A DNA stretch of 64,000 nucleotides from Pseudonocardia sp. EC080619-01 (lineage in GTDB: Bacteria; Actinomycetota; Actinomycetes; Mycobacteriales; Pseudonocardiaceae). Shown here one piece after another: positions 54,274-62,687 of this stretch. The DNA lies in NCBI RefSeq assembly GCF_001420995.1, contig NZ_CP012186.1, positions 31,378 to 95,377 on the forward strand. Reading direction: 5' to 3'. Positions within the stretch are counted from its first letter, which is position 1, and the number at the start of each line of letters is the position of its first letter. A program made the translations under genes and the position numbers. The notes below the pieces were generated by a model. That model had not been told where the DNA came from, made no database searches, and worked only from the letters and a program-made list of their open reading frames with translations.

Positions 54274-55631
54274 TACTCCAGCCGCAGTTCGTTAGCTGAG
54301 TCGTCTTCGTCGTCGGTAGTGGCTCTCGCGGGCTCGGTGTTGGTGTCGTCGTCGCCAGGTGGACCAGGCCCATCGCAGGGTCCGGGACGGGATGTGGATC
54401 AGAGGTGCCAGGAGACGTCGGATCTCGGCGAGGGTGAGCGGGATGAGCCCGCTGCCAGGTCTTTTGGGGCGATCGCCGCGGTGACCGAGAGGTAGGCGTG
54501 GGCGAGCATGGCCAGGGTGATGTGGCGGTACCAGGCGTCGTAGCGGCGGACCTGGTAGTGGTCGAGGCCGACCTCGTTCTTCGCGGTCTGGAAACACTCC
54601 TCGATCGTCCAGCGGGTCCCGGCGACGCGGATGAGGTCGTCGTCGGTGGTGCCGGGTGGGCCGGCGCAAAGGTAGTAGGCCAGCTCGGGTTCGACACCGG
54701 CCTCGAGTTGGGTGTCGGTGAGGATCTGGCGGCGTACCAGCAGCCAGCGGCCCCATCCGGCCGGAGCGTTCTCCGATGGATACAGCGAGGCCACGGCCCA
54801 GTCGTAGAACCGCTCACCCTTCACCCCGGGACCGGCCGAACGCCGCTTCCACGCCTGTTCTGGGGCTCGGGCGACGAGGTCGTCGGCTCGGCGTGAGCCG
54901 GTCATCTGGGCGAGGTCGCCCTCGATCGACAACGGAATGGTCTGACTGCGGGGCACGGCAACGACGTAGCCGATCCGGCGCTGCTCACACCAGGAGCGGA
55001 ACTTGTAGTCCTGCCCGTAGGCCTCATCGGCGGTCACGAACGAGGCGGGAACTCCGGCATCGAGAGCGCGGCCGAGCATGTCCTTGGCCAGGGCAGTCTT
55101 GGTGGCGAACTCGACCTCGTCGGGCACCGCCGCCTCCCGGCAGCGTCCCCGATCGCCGGTCCAGGACTTGGGCAGGTAAAGCTCGCGGTCGATCAGGGTC
55201 CGACCCTTGCCGGTAGCGTAGGCCAGGAACACCCCGAGCTGACAGTTCTCCACCCGCCCTGCCGTGCCGGAGTACTGGCGTTGGACGCCGGCTGACTTGG
55301 TGCCCTTCTTCAAGAACCCGGTCTCGTCGACGATCAGTACCCCACCCGCCTCTCCGAGGTGGGAGACCACGTAGTCGCGGACGTCGTCACGGACACCATC
55401 GGCATCCCAGTGGGCGGCATTGAGCAGTCGCTGCATCCCGTCCGGGGTCGAGTCACCGGCGACCTCAGCCAGCGTCCACCCGTTTTTCCCGGCCAACGGC
55501 GCCAACAGCCCACACACATACGCCCGCGCCCGCCGCCGCGGCTCCGCACGGAAGAACCGGCCCGCCACCAGCCCGAACAACCCATCCAGGCCAACGACCC
55601 ACGCCTGGAAATCCTCCGTCGACTCCACAAG
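54270..55631 (-). mobile_element. IS701-family element body, 5' end missing
   Basis: CTAG at 54270 followed by TACTCCAGCCGCAGTTCGTT marks the 3' terminus. The upstream terminus is not here: at 55632 ISA copy 3 begins. The missing 5' terminus is at 1221-1273. Confidence 0.85.
54292..55628 (-). pseudogene. IS701-family transposase, split from its promoter and frameshifted
   Basis: Native start is the GTG at 55628 (VESTEDFQAWVVGLDGLFGL), reconstructed by rejoining 1273 to 55627. DDE residues: VLIVDETGFLKKG, FVTADEAYGQD, TRWTIEECFQTAKNEVGLD. Near 54445 a G is missing from a G-run; repair continues LIPLTLAEIRRLLAPLIHIP and RRRHQHRARESHYRRR to 54292. As it lies, translation would have to begin within ISA. 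Confidence 0.82.
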
Positions 55632-55684
55632 TGAACCGTCCTGGGTGGTGGAGAGGCTCCTGATCCAGCAAGGAGACTGGAGCT

Positions 55685-56017
55685 GTGGGAGCACCTCGGA
55701 AGTTCGATGAGGAGACCCGTGCCCGCGCGGTCCGCCTCTATCTTGACCGTCTGCGTGATCACGGGGAGTCGAAGCTGGCCGCGCGCCGGCACGTCGGTGA
55801 GCTGTTGGATGTGAACCCGGCGACGATCCGCAATTGGGTCGAGGCCGAAGAGCGCGATTCCGGTTCCGGGGTTGGCTCGGCGGCGGGTGGCGATGACGCA
55901 GCGGCCGAGTTGCGACGGCTTCGTGCAGAAAATGCCGAGCTGCGGCGGGCGAATGAGATTCTGAAGACTGCTTCGGCGTTTTTCGCGCAGGCGGAGCTGG
56001 ACCGTCGACTCAGGTAA
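55685..56017 (+). CDS. ISA copy 3 OrfA
   Basis: Same 110-residue protein as at 2238-2570. Confidence 0.9.
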   Translation: MGAPRKFDEETRARAVRLYLDRLRDHGESKLAARRHVGELLDVNPATIRNWVEAEERDSGSGVGSAAGGDDAAAELRRLRAENAELRRANEILKTASAFFAQAELDRRLR

Positions 56018-56076
56018 GACTTCTGTTCGTTCACGAACATCGAAGCCGTTTCGGGGTCGAGCCGATCTGTGCCGTT

Positions 56077-56949
56077 TTGTCCGAACACGGTGTGCAGGTC
56101 GCCCCGCAGACGTATTATCGCTGGCGGTCCCGGCCGGTGACCGATCGCCAGTTGGATGAGGCGTATCTGGTGAATCGGATTGTGGATATCTATCGGAAGA
56201 ACAGGTGTGTGTACGGGGTGCGGAAGATGTGGCGTGCGGCGCGGCGGGAAGGGCTCCGGGTCGGGCGGGACCAGATGGGCCGATTGATGCGTGTCGCCGG
56301 GATCCAGGGCGTGCGCCGCGGGGTCCACCACACGGCCACGACGACCCGTGATCAGCGCGCAGCCCGCCATCCTGACCTGGTCAAGCGGGCGTGGGCGGCG
56401 CCGACTCGACCGGATGCGCTGTGGGTCGTGGATTTCACGTATGTGTGGACCGCCTCCGGGTTCTGCTACGTGTCGTTCGTGACCGACGTCTACTCCCGCA
56501 GAATCCTCGGATGGAAGGCGTCGATGAGTAAGACCACCGATCTCGTCTCCGGGGCCTTGGCGCAGGCGTTGTCCACTCGCCAACGGGCGATCAGCGAGTT
56601 CACCTCCGAGGGTCTTATTCATCATTCGGATGCCGGGTCTCAATATACGTCTCTGGCGTTCACCGAGCAACTCGCCGAGGCTGGTATCGCCGGCTCGATC
56701 GGCACCGTCGGTGACGCGCTGGACAACGCGCTGATGGAGTCCACGATCGGCCTGTACAAGTCAGAGCTCATCGTTCCGTATGCTCATTCTCGGAACTGGA
56801 TCGGTCTTCGTGAGGTGGAGCGAGAGACCGCGGAGTGGGTTCACTGGTACAACAGTGTGAGGCTCCACTCCTCCATTGACTATATGTCGCCGATCGAACG
56901 AGAAATGGTGTACGCTACATCCATCGCCCAACAGGGTGCGGTGGCCTGA
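56077..56949 (+). CDS. ISA copy 3 transposase OrfB
   Basis: Same 290-residue protein as at 1306-2178. Confidence 0.9.
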   Translation: MSEHGVQVAPQTYYRWRSRPVTDRQLDEAYLVNRIVDIYRKNRCVYGVRKMWRAARREGLRVGRDQMGRLMRVAGIQGVRRGVHHTATTTRDQRAARHPDLVKRAWAAPTRPDALWVVDFTYVWTASGFCYVSFVTDVYSRRILGWKASMSKTTDLVSGALAQALSTRQRAISEFTSEGLIHHSDAGSQYTSLAFTEQLAEAGIAGSIGTVGDALDNALMESTIGLYKSELIVPYAHSRNWIGLREVERETAEWVHWYNSVRLHSSIDYMSPIEREMVYATSIAQQGAVA

Positions 56950-56981
56950 ACCTCAGCCTCTCGCAGACCCAGGACGGTTCA

Positions 56982-57283
56982 GGGTGCCGGCGATCAACAT
57001 TCATCACTCGTTCCTGCCGGCGTTCGTCGGGGCGGGTCCGTACGACCAGGCCAAGAGGCGGGGGGGGGTGAAGCTGGTGGGGGCGACGGCGCACTACGTG
57101 ACCGAGGATCTGGACGAGGGGCCGATCATCGAGCAGGATGTCGCCCGGATCTCGCACCGCCAGTCGGTGCGTGAAATCGCCCGCCGGGGTGCCGACATCG
57201 AGCGGGTGGTGCTGGCGCGCGCGGTGGAGGCGCACTGCGATGACCGGGTGCTGCTCGACAACAACACGACTATCGTCTTCTAG
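56982..57283 (+). pseudogene. purU: formyltetrahydrofolate deformylase, C-terminal remnant
   Basis: About 100 residues of the formyl transferase fold: INIHHSFLPAFVGAGPYDQA with catalytic His, and VGATAHYVTEDLDEGPII with catalytic Asp. PurU hydrolyses 10-formyl-THF to formate and THF. The N-terminal ACT domain and the start are gone, cut by ISA copy 3. A run of nine G's (57060-57068) adds one Gly compared with the usual RRGVKL. The stop TAG is formed from the IS630 target TA plus the first G of that element. Confidence 0.85.
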
Positions 57284-58371
57284 TGTCCTGAGTCAGGGAT
57301 TCGCTTCAGATATCGGGTGAGTCGTTCGAGAATCTCGTCCGCGGTCTTGGTCCACGCGAAGGGCTTGGGGTTGTTGTTCCAGCCGGCGATCCAGTCGCGG
57401 ATGTCGGCTTCGAGGGCGGGGACCGAGGTGTGCACGCCGCGGCGGATCTTCTTGGTGGTCAGCTCGGCGAACCAACGCTCGACCAGGTTGAGCCACGACG
57501 ATCCGGTCGGGGTGAAATGCAGGTGGAACCTCGGGTGAGCCACCAGCCAGGTCTTGATAGCCGGGGTCTTGTGGGTGGCGTAGTTGTCCAGCACCAGGTG
57601 CACGTCCAGCTCGGCGGGGACCTCGCGGTCGAGCCTGGTCAAGAACGTGCGGAACTCGCTCGCGCGATGGCGGCGATGCAGCGACCCGATCACCTTCCCG
57701 GTCGTGACCTCGAGCGCGGCGAACAACGTCGTGGTTCCTGCCCGCACGTAGTCGTGGGTCAGTCGCTGCGGGATGCCGGGCATCATCGGCAGCACTGGTT
57801 GGGACCGGTTCAAGGCCTGGATCTGGGATTTCTCGTCCACGCAGAACACCAGCGCCCGCTCGGGCGGGTCAAGGTAGAGACCGACGACGTCGTGGAGTTT
57901 CTCGATGAAGTACGGATCGGTGGACAGCTTGAACGTCTCGGCTCGGTGCGGGGCCAACCCGAAGGTGCGCCAGATCCGCGAGATCGTCGATTGGGACAAC
58001 CCCGAATGCTCGGCCATCCCGCGGGTCGACCAGTGCGTCGCATCAGCCGGTTTGGACTCCAACGTCGTGGTGATCACCTCGGCGACCTGAGCGTCGGTGA
58101 CCGTGCGCGGACCGCCCGGACGGGGCAGGTCCCCCAGCCCGGCGATCCGGTGAGCAACGAACCGGGCACGCCACCGGCCCACCGTGTGCGCAGCCGACCC
58201 CGTCTGCGCCGCGACTTCCTTGTTCGTCGCGCCCGAAGCGCACGCCAGGATGATCCGACACCGCAGCGCCCACGCCTGCGGAGTCGACCCGCGGCGAATC
58301 CATTCCTCCAACGCTGACCGCTCATCGTCGGACAGGATCAGCTCGGCCTTGGGTCGTCCGGTCCGTGCCAC
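57280..58371 (-). CDS. IS630-family transposase
   Basis: 363 residues, intact. N-terminal helix-turn-helix (ATNKEVAAQTGSAAHTVGRW), then the DDE core: LVFCVDEKSQIQAL, HLVLDNYATHKTPA, SSWLNLVERWFAELT. The last codon before the stop is GAC-CAC at the element tip and the TAG stop uses the duplicated TA, so the protein ends exactly at the insertion site. Confidence 0.92.
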   Translation of the reverse strand: MARTGRPKAELILSDDERSALEEWIRRGSTPQAWALRCRIILACASGATNKEVAAQTGSAAHTVGRWRARFVAHRIAGLGDLPRPGGPRTVTDAQVAEVITTTLESKPADATHWSTRGMAEHSGLSQSTISRIWRTFGLAPHRAETFKLSTDPYFIEKLHDVVGLYLDPPERALVFCVDEKSQIQALNRSQPVLPMMPGIPQRLTHDYVRAGTTTLFAALEVTTGKVIGSLHRRHRASEFRTFLTRLDREVPAELDVHLVLDNYATHKTPAIKTWLVAHPRFHLHFTPTGSSWLNLVERWFAELTTKKIRRGVHTSVPALEADIRDWIAGWNNNPKPFAWTKTADEILERLTRYLKRIPDSGH

Positions 58372-58415
58372 CAGACCACCTTACAAATATGTCGCGAACT
58401 CGCGACTCATGACAC
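57283..58415 (-). mobile_element. IS630-family element 1
   Basis: Bounded by TA at 57281-57282 and TA at 58416-58417, the standard IS630 target duplication. Ends GTGTCCTGAGTCAGGG and GACTCATGACAC. Its right TA is also the left TA of the next IS630 remnant. Confidence 0.85.
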
Positions 58416-58417
58416 TA

Positions 58418-58770
58418 GTGTCCTGAGTCGGAAGTTGCTGGCCAGTGGTTAGGGTGCGGACATGCCGACGCCGAGTCCGCAGGCCATCGAGTTGTCCGAC
58501 GAGGAGCGGGCCCAGTTGGAGGCCTGGGCGCGGCGGCGGACGACCGCGGCGGGGTTGGCATTGCGCAGTCGGATCGTGCTCGCCGCTGCCGAGGGCGGCT
58601 CGAACGTCGCTCTCGCCCCGGCGCCTGGAGGTGCCGCGGTTGACAGTGCGATTGTGGCGCCACCGGTTCGCCGAGAACCGCCCGGGACAGGTTGGTCGAC
58701 GAGCCCCGACCGGGCCGGCCCCGCACGGTGTCCGACGCCGATGTGGAACGGCTGATCACCGAGACCCTCG
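58418..58770 (+). pseudogene. IS630-family element 2, 5' remnant
   Basis: Left end GTGTCCTGAGTCGGAAG abuts the shared TA. From ATG 58462, MPTPSPQAIELSDEERAQLE reads normally, then two frame changes are needed to follow VPRLTVRLWRHRFAENR and VDEPRPGRPRTVSDADVERL. Lost after about 58770. Confidence 0.7.
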
Positions 58771-58893
58771 AGGAGCGCGAGAGGGGCGAGACCGAGAACG
58801 CCGACAATGACGAGGAATGCCGTGAGGAGCGTGAAACGGCGTGGATCCGTGGCGAGTGGGGAGGGGGCCGCCGGGAACTCTCGTCATGTGTCC

Positions 58894-59313
58894 TTACACT
58901 GCAGCGAGTGTCTCCACCGGTTGCCCCGTGACCTTTGCAATGAGGTCGAAGTCCTTATCAATGGCGAGCACCGTGAGCCCTGCTTTCTCGGCTGTCGCCG
59001 CGATAAGCAGGTCCGGGATCGACGGGGCGCGATGCTGACCTCGGTCGGCGAGCAGCATCTGGACCTCAAATGCCCGGTCCTCCATCGCCGGAGTGAGGCG
59101 TTCGATGGGCATAAGCGACAGGGGCGTCCTGAGGAACGCCTCGCGTCCCGACCTACCCGACCGCGCGGAGAAGCCCAGCTCAAGCCGCGTGATCGTCGAC
59201 AGCCGCAGTAGGCCACGCTCGACGCGCGCGCTCCACTCGTCCATGCCAGCGGCCCGGTCCGACTGCATCCGCTCGTAGGCGGACTTGTCAACGAGCCAGC
59301 TCGTCACCGCCAC
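58894..59313 (-). CDS. vapC: VapC-type PIN-domain toxin
   Basis: 139 residues. PIN nuclease acidic residues: SWLVDKSAYERM, RLELGFSARSG, APSIPDLLIAATAEKAG and VLAIDKDFDLIA. VapC toxins cleave tRNA or rRNA using Mg2+. ATG overlaps the end of vapB by about 10 bp, the usual coupling of antitoxin and toxin. Confidence 0.88.
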   Translation of the reverse strand: MAVTSWLVDKSAYERMQSDRAAGMDEWSARVERGLLRLSTITRLELGFSARSGRSGREAFLRTPLSLMPIERLTPAMEDRAFEVQMLLADRGQHRAPSIPDLLIAATAEKAGLTVLAIDKDFDLIAKVTGQPVETLAAV

Positions 59314-59528
59314 GCGGCGTCCATCACCTCGGGATCGGACAGGTCTCCGAACACCTCTGCCGAGCGGGCCCAGTCCTCGGCCGTGAGCTCGCTCTCGGCA
59401 CTCGGAGGCGTACCGGCTTCGAGCTTGCGGCGCAGGAACTCGTTGCGGGACAAGCCAAGCTCGGACGCCGCCGCGTCGATGCGCTCCACCGCCGCGTCGC
59501 TGAGCCCTCTGATGAGCACGTTCGTCAT
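59304..59528 (-). CDS. vapB: VapB-type ribbon-helix-helix antitoxin
   Basis: 74 residues from ATG 59528 (MTNVLIRGLSDAAVERIDAA) with GGAGG upstream. N-terminal RHH DNA-binding fold (ASELGLSRNEFLRRKLEAG) and an acidic C-terminal part that would block the toxin. A longer frame from 59570 is possible but would overlap the operator. Confidence 0.85.
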   Translation of the reverse strand: MTNVLIRGLSDAAVERIDAAASELGLSRNEFLRRKLEAGTPPSAESELTAEDWARSAEVFGDLSDPEVMDAAWR

Positions 59529-59549
59529 AGCCACCACCTCCGCATCCAT

Positions 59550-59563
59550 GATATCATGATATC
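59550..59563. promoter_or_regulatory. vapBC operator palindrome
   Basis: GATATCATGATATC is a perfect 14-bp palindrome 22 bp upstream of the vapB start, in an unusually AT-rich pocket. This is the expected site for VapBC autorepression. Confidence 0.65.
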
Positions 59564-59570
59564 GGCGCAC

Positions 59571-59876
59571 CGTCGAGTCGTCGACAACCGGTGGCTGCTG
59601 TCAGCAAACCACCGGTGTGTACCGGGCCGACGTGCTCACTAGGCAGCTACCGGGCCTGTAACAGGAACGGCTCTGGCGTACTTTTGGTGGTGGCAGAGGT
59701 CTGTCGATGCCCTGTGTGGGATTTCGGGTCAGGGGGTCGGCAAAGTCGCGGTGGGTGGGTGTTGAGCTGCGGTGACACGCGGTCGAGGTAGGTGTGGGGA
59801 CACGGCTGAGGTTCCCCCGCTTTGGCGGAGTGTCTGAAGACTGGTTCGATCTTGAGGGCCAGGAAGGAAGGCACTG
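59571..59876. other. 306 bp of IS debris
   Basis: Contains AGGGGGTCGGCAAAGTCG at 59730-59747, also found at 49890-49907, probably a terminal repeat of a vanished element. No gene. Confidence 0.45.
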
Positions 59877-59940
59877 GTGGCTGCACCGAAGAAGTACCCC
59901 GATGAGCTGCGGGAACGCGCGGTTCGGCTGTATCGGGAGT
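59877..59940 (+). pseudogene. IS3-type OrfA start, interrupted by another IS3
   Basis: GTG 59877: MAAPKKYPDELRERAVRLYR, the first 21 codons of an OrfA. The frame passes by chance into ISC orfA, giving a fused open frame. Confidence 0.6.
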
Positions 59941-59987
59941 CCGCCCCGGGTTGGGTGGAGGCTCTGAACCCGCGGGAGAGTGGATCA

Positions 59988-60314
59988 GTGCCAGCACCGA
60001 GGAAGTACCCTGAGGAGATCCGGGAGCGGGCCAAGCGCATGGTCGCCGAGGCCCGCGAGCAGGACCCGCGGTTGTCGATCAACGCGGCGACCAAGCGGAT
60101 CGGTCCGCAGTTGGGGATCAAGTCCGACACCCTGCGTAACTGGTGCAAGCAGGCTGACGTCGATGCCGGCCGGGCGCCCGGGGCCACGTCGGTGGAGGCC
60201 GCGCGGATCAAGGAGCTCGAGCGCGAGGTGCGGGAGCTGCGCCGGGCTCATGGGATCCTGCAGACGGCATCGGCGTTTTTCGCCTCGGCGGAACTCGACC
60301 GCCGACTGCGGTGA
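59988..60314 (+). CDS. ISC OrfA
   Basis: 108 residues from GTG 59988 (VPAPRKYPEEIRERAKRMVA). Helix-turn-helix then coiled coil (IKELEREVRELRRAHGIL). Stop overlaps orfB start (GTGA). Confidence 0.82.
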   Translation: MPAPRKYPEEIRERAKRMVAEAREQDPRLSINAATKRIGPQLGIKSDTLRNWCKQADVDAGRAPGATSVEAARIKELEREVRELRRAHGILQTASAFFASAELDRRLR

Positions 60315-61249
60315 TCGTGGACTACATCGACGGCCACCGGCAGCAGTTCGGGGTCGAGCCGATCTGTCGCGTCCTGCGCGTGCAGGGCGTGTCGATCGCC
60401 CCGAGCAGCTACTACGCGGCCCGCACTCGGCCGCGCTCGGCTCGGGCGGAGCGAGACGAGCGGGTGCTGGGCGAGATCCGGCGGGTGCATGCCCACCCCG
60501 AGCTGGGCCGCGGCCTGTACGGGGCACGGAAGGTGTATCACCAGCTGCGCCGCGAGGGCGGCGTCGACGGGGCGCCGGTGGCCCGTTGCACTGTGGAACG
60601 GCTCATGGCCGCTGACGGGCTCGAAGGCGCCCGACGCGGGCATCAGTACATGACCACCACAACGGCCGACCCGGCCGCGGCGCGGCCACCGGACCTGGTC
60701 AACCGGGACTTCACCGCCGAGCGCCCGAACGCGCTGTGGATCGTGGACTTCACCTACGTGCCCACCTGGGCCGGGATGGCGTTCACCGCGTTCGTCTCCG
60801 ACGTGTTCGGCTGGCGCACCGCGGCGTCGATGCCCACCGAGCTGCCCCTCGACGCGCTGGAGATGGCGCTGTGGACCCGCGAAACCGCTGGTCAGACCGA
60901 CCAGGGCCGCCTCGACGGCCTCGTCCATCATAGCGATGCGGGGGCGCAATATACGGCTGTGCGCTACGCCGCCCGGCTCGCCCAGGCCGGCGCGTTGGCC
61001 TCGATCGGCACCGTGGACGACAGCTATGACAACAGCCAGGCCGAGAGCGTGATCGGGCTCTACAAGACCGAGTGCGTCCGCCCGGAGGGCCCGTGGCGCG
61101 GGGTCGACGACCTCGAGCTCGCCACCGCATCCTGGGTCGCCTGGTTCAACCACCACCGACTGCACTCGTCCATCGGCCACGTCCCACCGATCGAGTACGA
61201 AACCGCCTACCACCATCACAACCTGATCGGCCGAAACCCCCGGCCGTGA
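60311..61249 (+). CDS. ISC OrfB transposase
   Basis: 312 residues, intact. Catalytic residues in WIVDFTYVPTW, HHSDAGAQYTAV and DNSQAESVIGLYKTE. N-terminal HTH_21 part starts IVDYIDGHRQQFGVEPICRV. Confidence 0.9.
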   Translation: MIVDYIDGHRQQFGVEPICRVLRVQGVSIAPSSYYAARTRPRSARAERDERVLGEIRRVHAHPELGRGLYGARKVYHQLRREGGVDGAPVARCTVERLMAADGLEGARRGHQYMTTTTADPAAARPPDLVNRDFTAERPNALWIVDFTYVPTWAGMAFTAFVSDVFGWRTAASMPTELPLDALEMALWTRETAGQTDQGRLDGLVHHSDAGAQYTAVRYAARLAQAGALASIGTVDDSYDNSQAESVIGLYKTECVRPEGPWRGVDDLELATASWVAWFNHHRLHSSIGHVPPIEYETAYHHHNLIGRNPRP

Positions 61250-61397
61250 GAACCCAGCCTCCACCGAACCCGGGGACGGTTCACCCGGGGCGCCCTAAAG
61301 TCTCCGGACACGCCGGGGCGGTTCAGCGTCCCTGTTCAGGAGGCATTTGATCTTTCCGGCGAGCCGACGCTCAAAAGGATCAGCGGTGGATCCAGGG

Positions 61398-61403
61398 TAA
61401 GCT
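61398..61403 (+). promoter_or_regulatory. -10-like TAAGCT for leaderless coiled-coil gene
   Basis: TAAGCT lies 7 bp upstream of ATG 61411 with no ribosome-binding site between them, matching the arrangement at 17171 and 28418. Confidence 0.4.
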
Positions 61404-61410
61404 CTTGTGC

Positions 61411-61773
61411 ATGATCCAGCCGCCCAATCTCGAAGCCCGTGTGGCCGCCTTGGAGACGCGCATCAGTGAGCTGGCCGCCGACGCACAGGCCGCACGCGAG
61501 GACGCTACTGCGGCCCGACACCTCGCAGCGGCGCGGGACCGCGACATCGCGGACTTGATGGTGAAGATTGACGCGAACCGCTCGGCGATCAACGCGCTCG
61601 GCGAGCAGACCCGCGAGCGGTTCGATCAGCTGGAGAACAAGGTTGACGGGGGGTTCGCTCAGATACGAGGCCAGCTGGACGGCACGGCCGCCAGCCTGGA
61701 GGGCATCACCGGACTGTTGACTACACTCATCGGCCAGCGGGGCGATGACAACCCAGAAAACCCACCACGCTGA
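61411..61773 (+). CDS. coiled-coil protein (120 aa)
   Basis: MIQPPNLEARVAALETRISE, then long heptad repeats (INALGEQTRERFDQLENKVD, GQLDGTAASLEGITGLLTTL). All-helical, charged, probably oligomeric. Longest of three related genes in the window. No membrane segment. Role unknown. Confidence 0.6.
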   Translation: MIQPPNLEARVAALETRISELAADAQAAREDATAARHLAAARDRDIADLMVKIDANRSAINALGEQTRERFDQLENKVDGGFAQIRGQLDGTAASLEGITGLLTTLIGQRGDDNPENPPR

Positions 61774-61794
61774 TCTGCAGACTATCCGCGGGTC

Positions 61795-62169
61795 GTGGCG
61801 GATGCTGTTGCTGTGGATGTTCCTGAAATCTATGCCTGGTGCACCGCTGCTTTCGCTGTCCAGGTCCACCTTGTCGGTACCCGGTGGACGGCGCCCTCGG
61901 GGTTGCCAGGGTGGGATGTGCGCGCTGTGGTGAATCACCTGGTCAACGAGCAGCGCTGGACACCCGAGCTGTTCGCTGGCGCCACCATCGACAGCGTCGG
62001 TGACCGCTTCGACAGCGACCTGCTCGGCGACGATCCCGTCTCGATGTTCGACCACACTGCTGCGATGGCCCTGGACAGTGCACCGCACTCGCTCGCTGAG
62101 ATCCCATCCTGCGCCTCGACGGACGTCACGGTGGGGCCAATCCGGGCGACGATGCTGGTGTCGATGTGA
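61795..62169 (+). pseudogene. mycothiol-dependent isomerase-like (TIGR03086-type) protein, 3' altered
   Basis: GTG 61795. Residues SGLPGWDVRAVVNHLVNEQR and WTPELFAGATIDSVGDRFDS match the N-terminal helical, metal-binding (DinB/MDMPI-like) fold. After AMALDSAPHSL the expected middle part is missing and the frame ends TMLVSM. Probably truncated by recombination with the oppositely oriented frame at 62126. Confidence 0.55.
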
Positions 62170-62551
62170 CACGCGGCAGCGGCATCCCGACCACGGTCGT
62201 CACGACGTACGCCGGAGCCCTGTTGACGCGAGTACCGAGGAACTGCGCCGTAGCGCCGCGCTCGACACAGACCAGGACCCCGACTCGGGTCGCCCACGCG
62301 ATCACCCGACTGACTGTCCGCAGGCTCGCCCCGGCCCGCTCAGCCGCTGTCGCACGGGTCGTCCCGGTGATCAGTCCACTGCGCCAGTCCATCGCCTCGA
62401 CCAGCGTTCGCAGAACCGCTGTAGCGATACGGCGACGATCGGCGCGCCACAGCTCGGCGTCCACCGCCCGGTCGATGAGTTCACGAGCACAGACCTGATC
62501 GACGACGACCACCTGACCCGCCGGCACACGGCCGCGCCATCCGGGGTGCAC
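62126..62551 (-). pseudogene. replication-type or regulatory helix-turn-helix protein, 5' truncated
   Basis: About 140 residues from a GTG (MHPGWRGRVPAGQVVVVDQV). The centre, GTTRATAAERAGASLRTVSR then VIAWATRVGVLVCVERGATA, is a winged-helix or HTH typical of actinobacterial plasmid replication proteins. Upstream, coding sense continues in another frame (VLRAGLLRAG), implying a frameshift. The 3' end overlaps the isomerase-like remnant. Assignment tentative. Confidence 0.45.
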
Positions 62552-62687
62552 CGCGAACCGGCCCGCAGCAACCCGGCGCGCAGCACGCCGCCGGCCATAC
62601 TCGGACCGGCGACTCCATGGGCCTCTGCTCGACGCGCAAGGCTGCCTCGGCCGCGCGGGTACGTGCGTAGTAGAAAGGGCTCGGCTA

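Larger units (their letters stand above)
55632..56981 (+). mobile_element. ISA copy 3, inverted relative to copies 1 and 2
   Basis: Same 1350-bp element in plus orientation. Left flank is CAAG (inverse CTTG), matching the CTTG left of copy 1; right flank GGGT has no match. It separates the IS701 body from a PurU remnant. Confidence 0.93.
59941..61283 (+). mobile_element. ISC, IS3-family element
   Basis: Left end around CCGCCCCGGGTTGGGTGGAG, right end CCACCGAACCCGGGGACGGT then TCA at 61283. Both transposase frames intact. Left terminal few bases differ from the right, so the exact left boundary is uncertain. A similar end occurs near 50560-50585. Confidence 0.7.
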
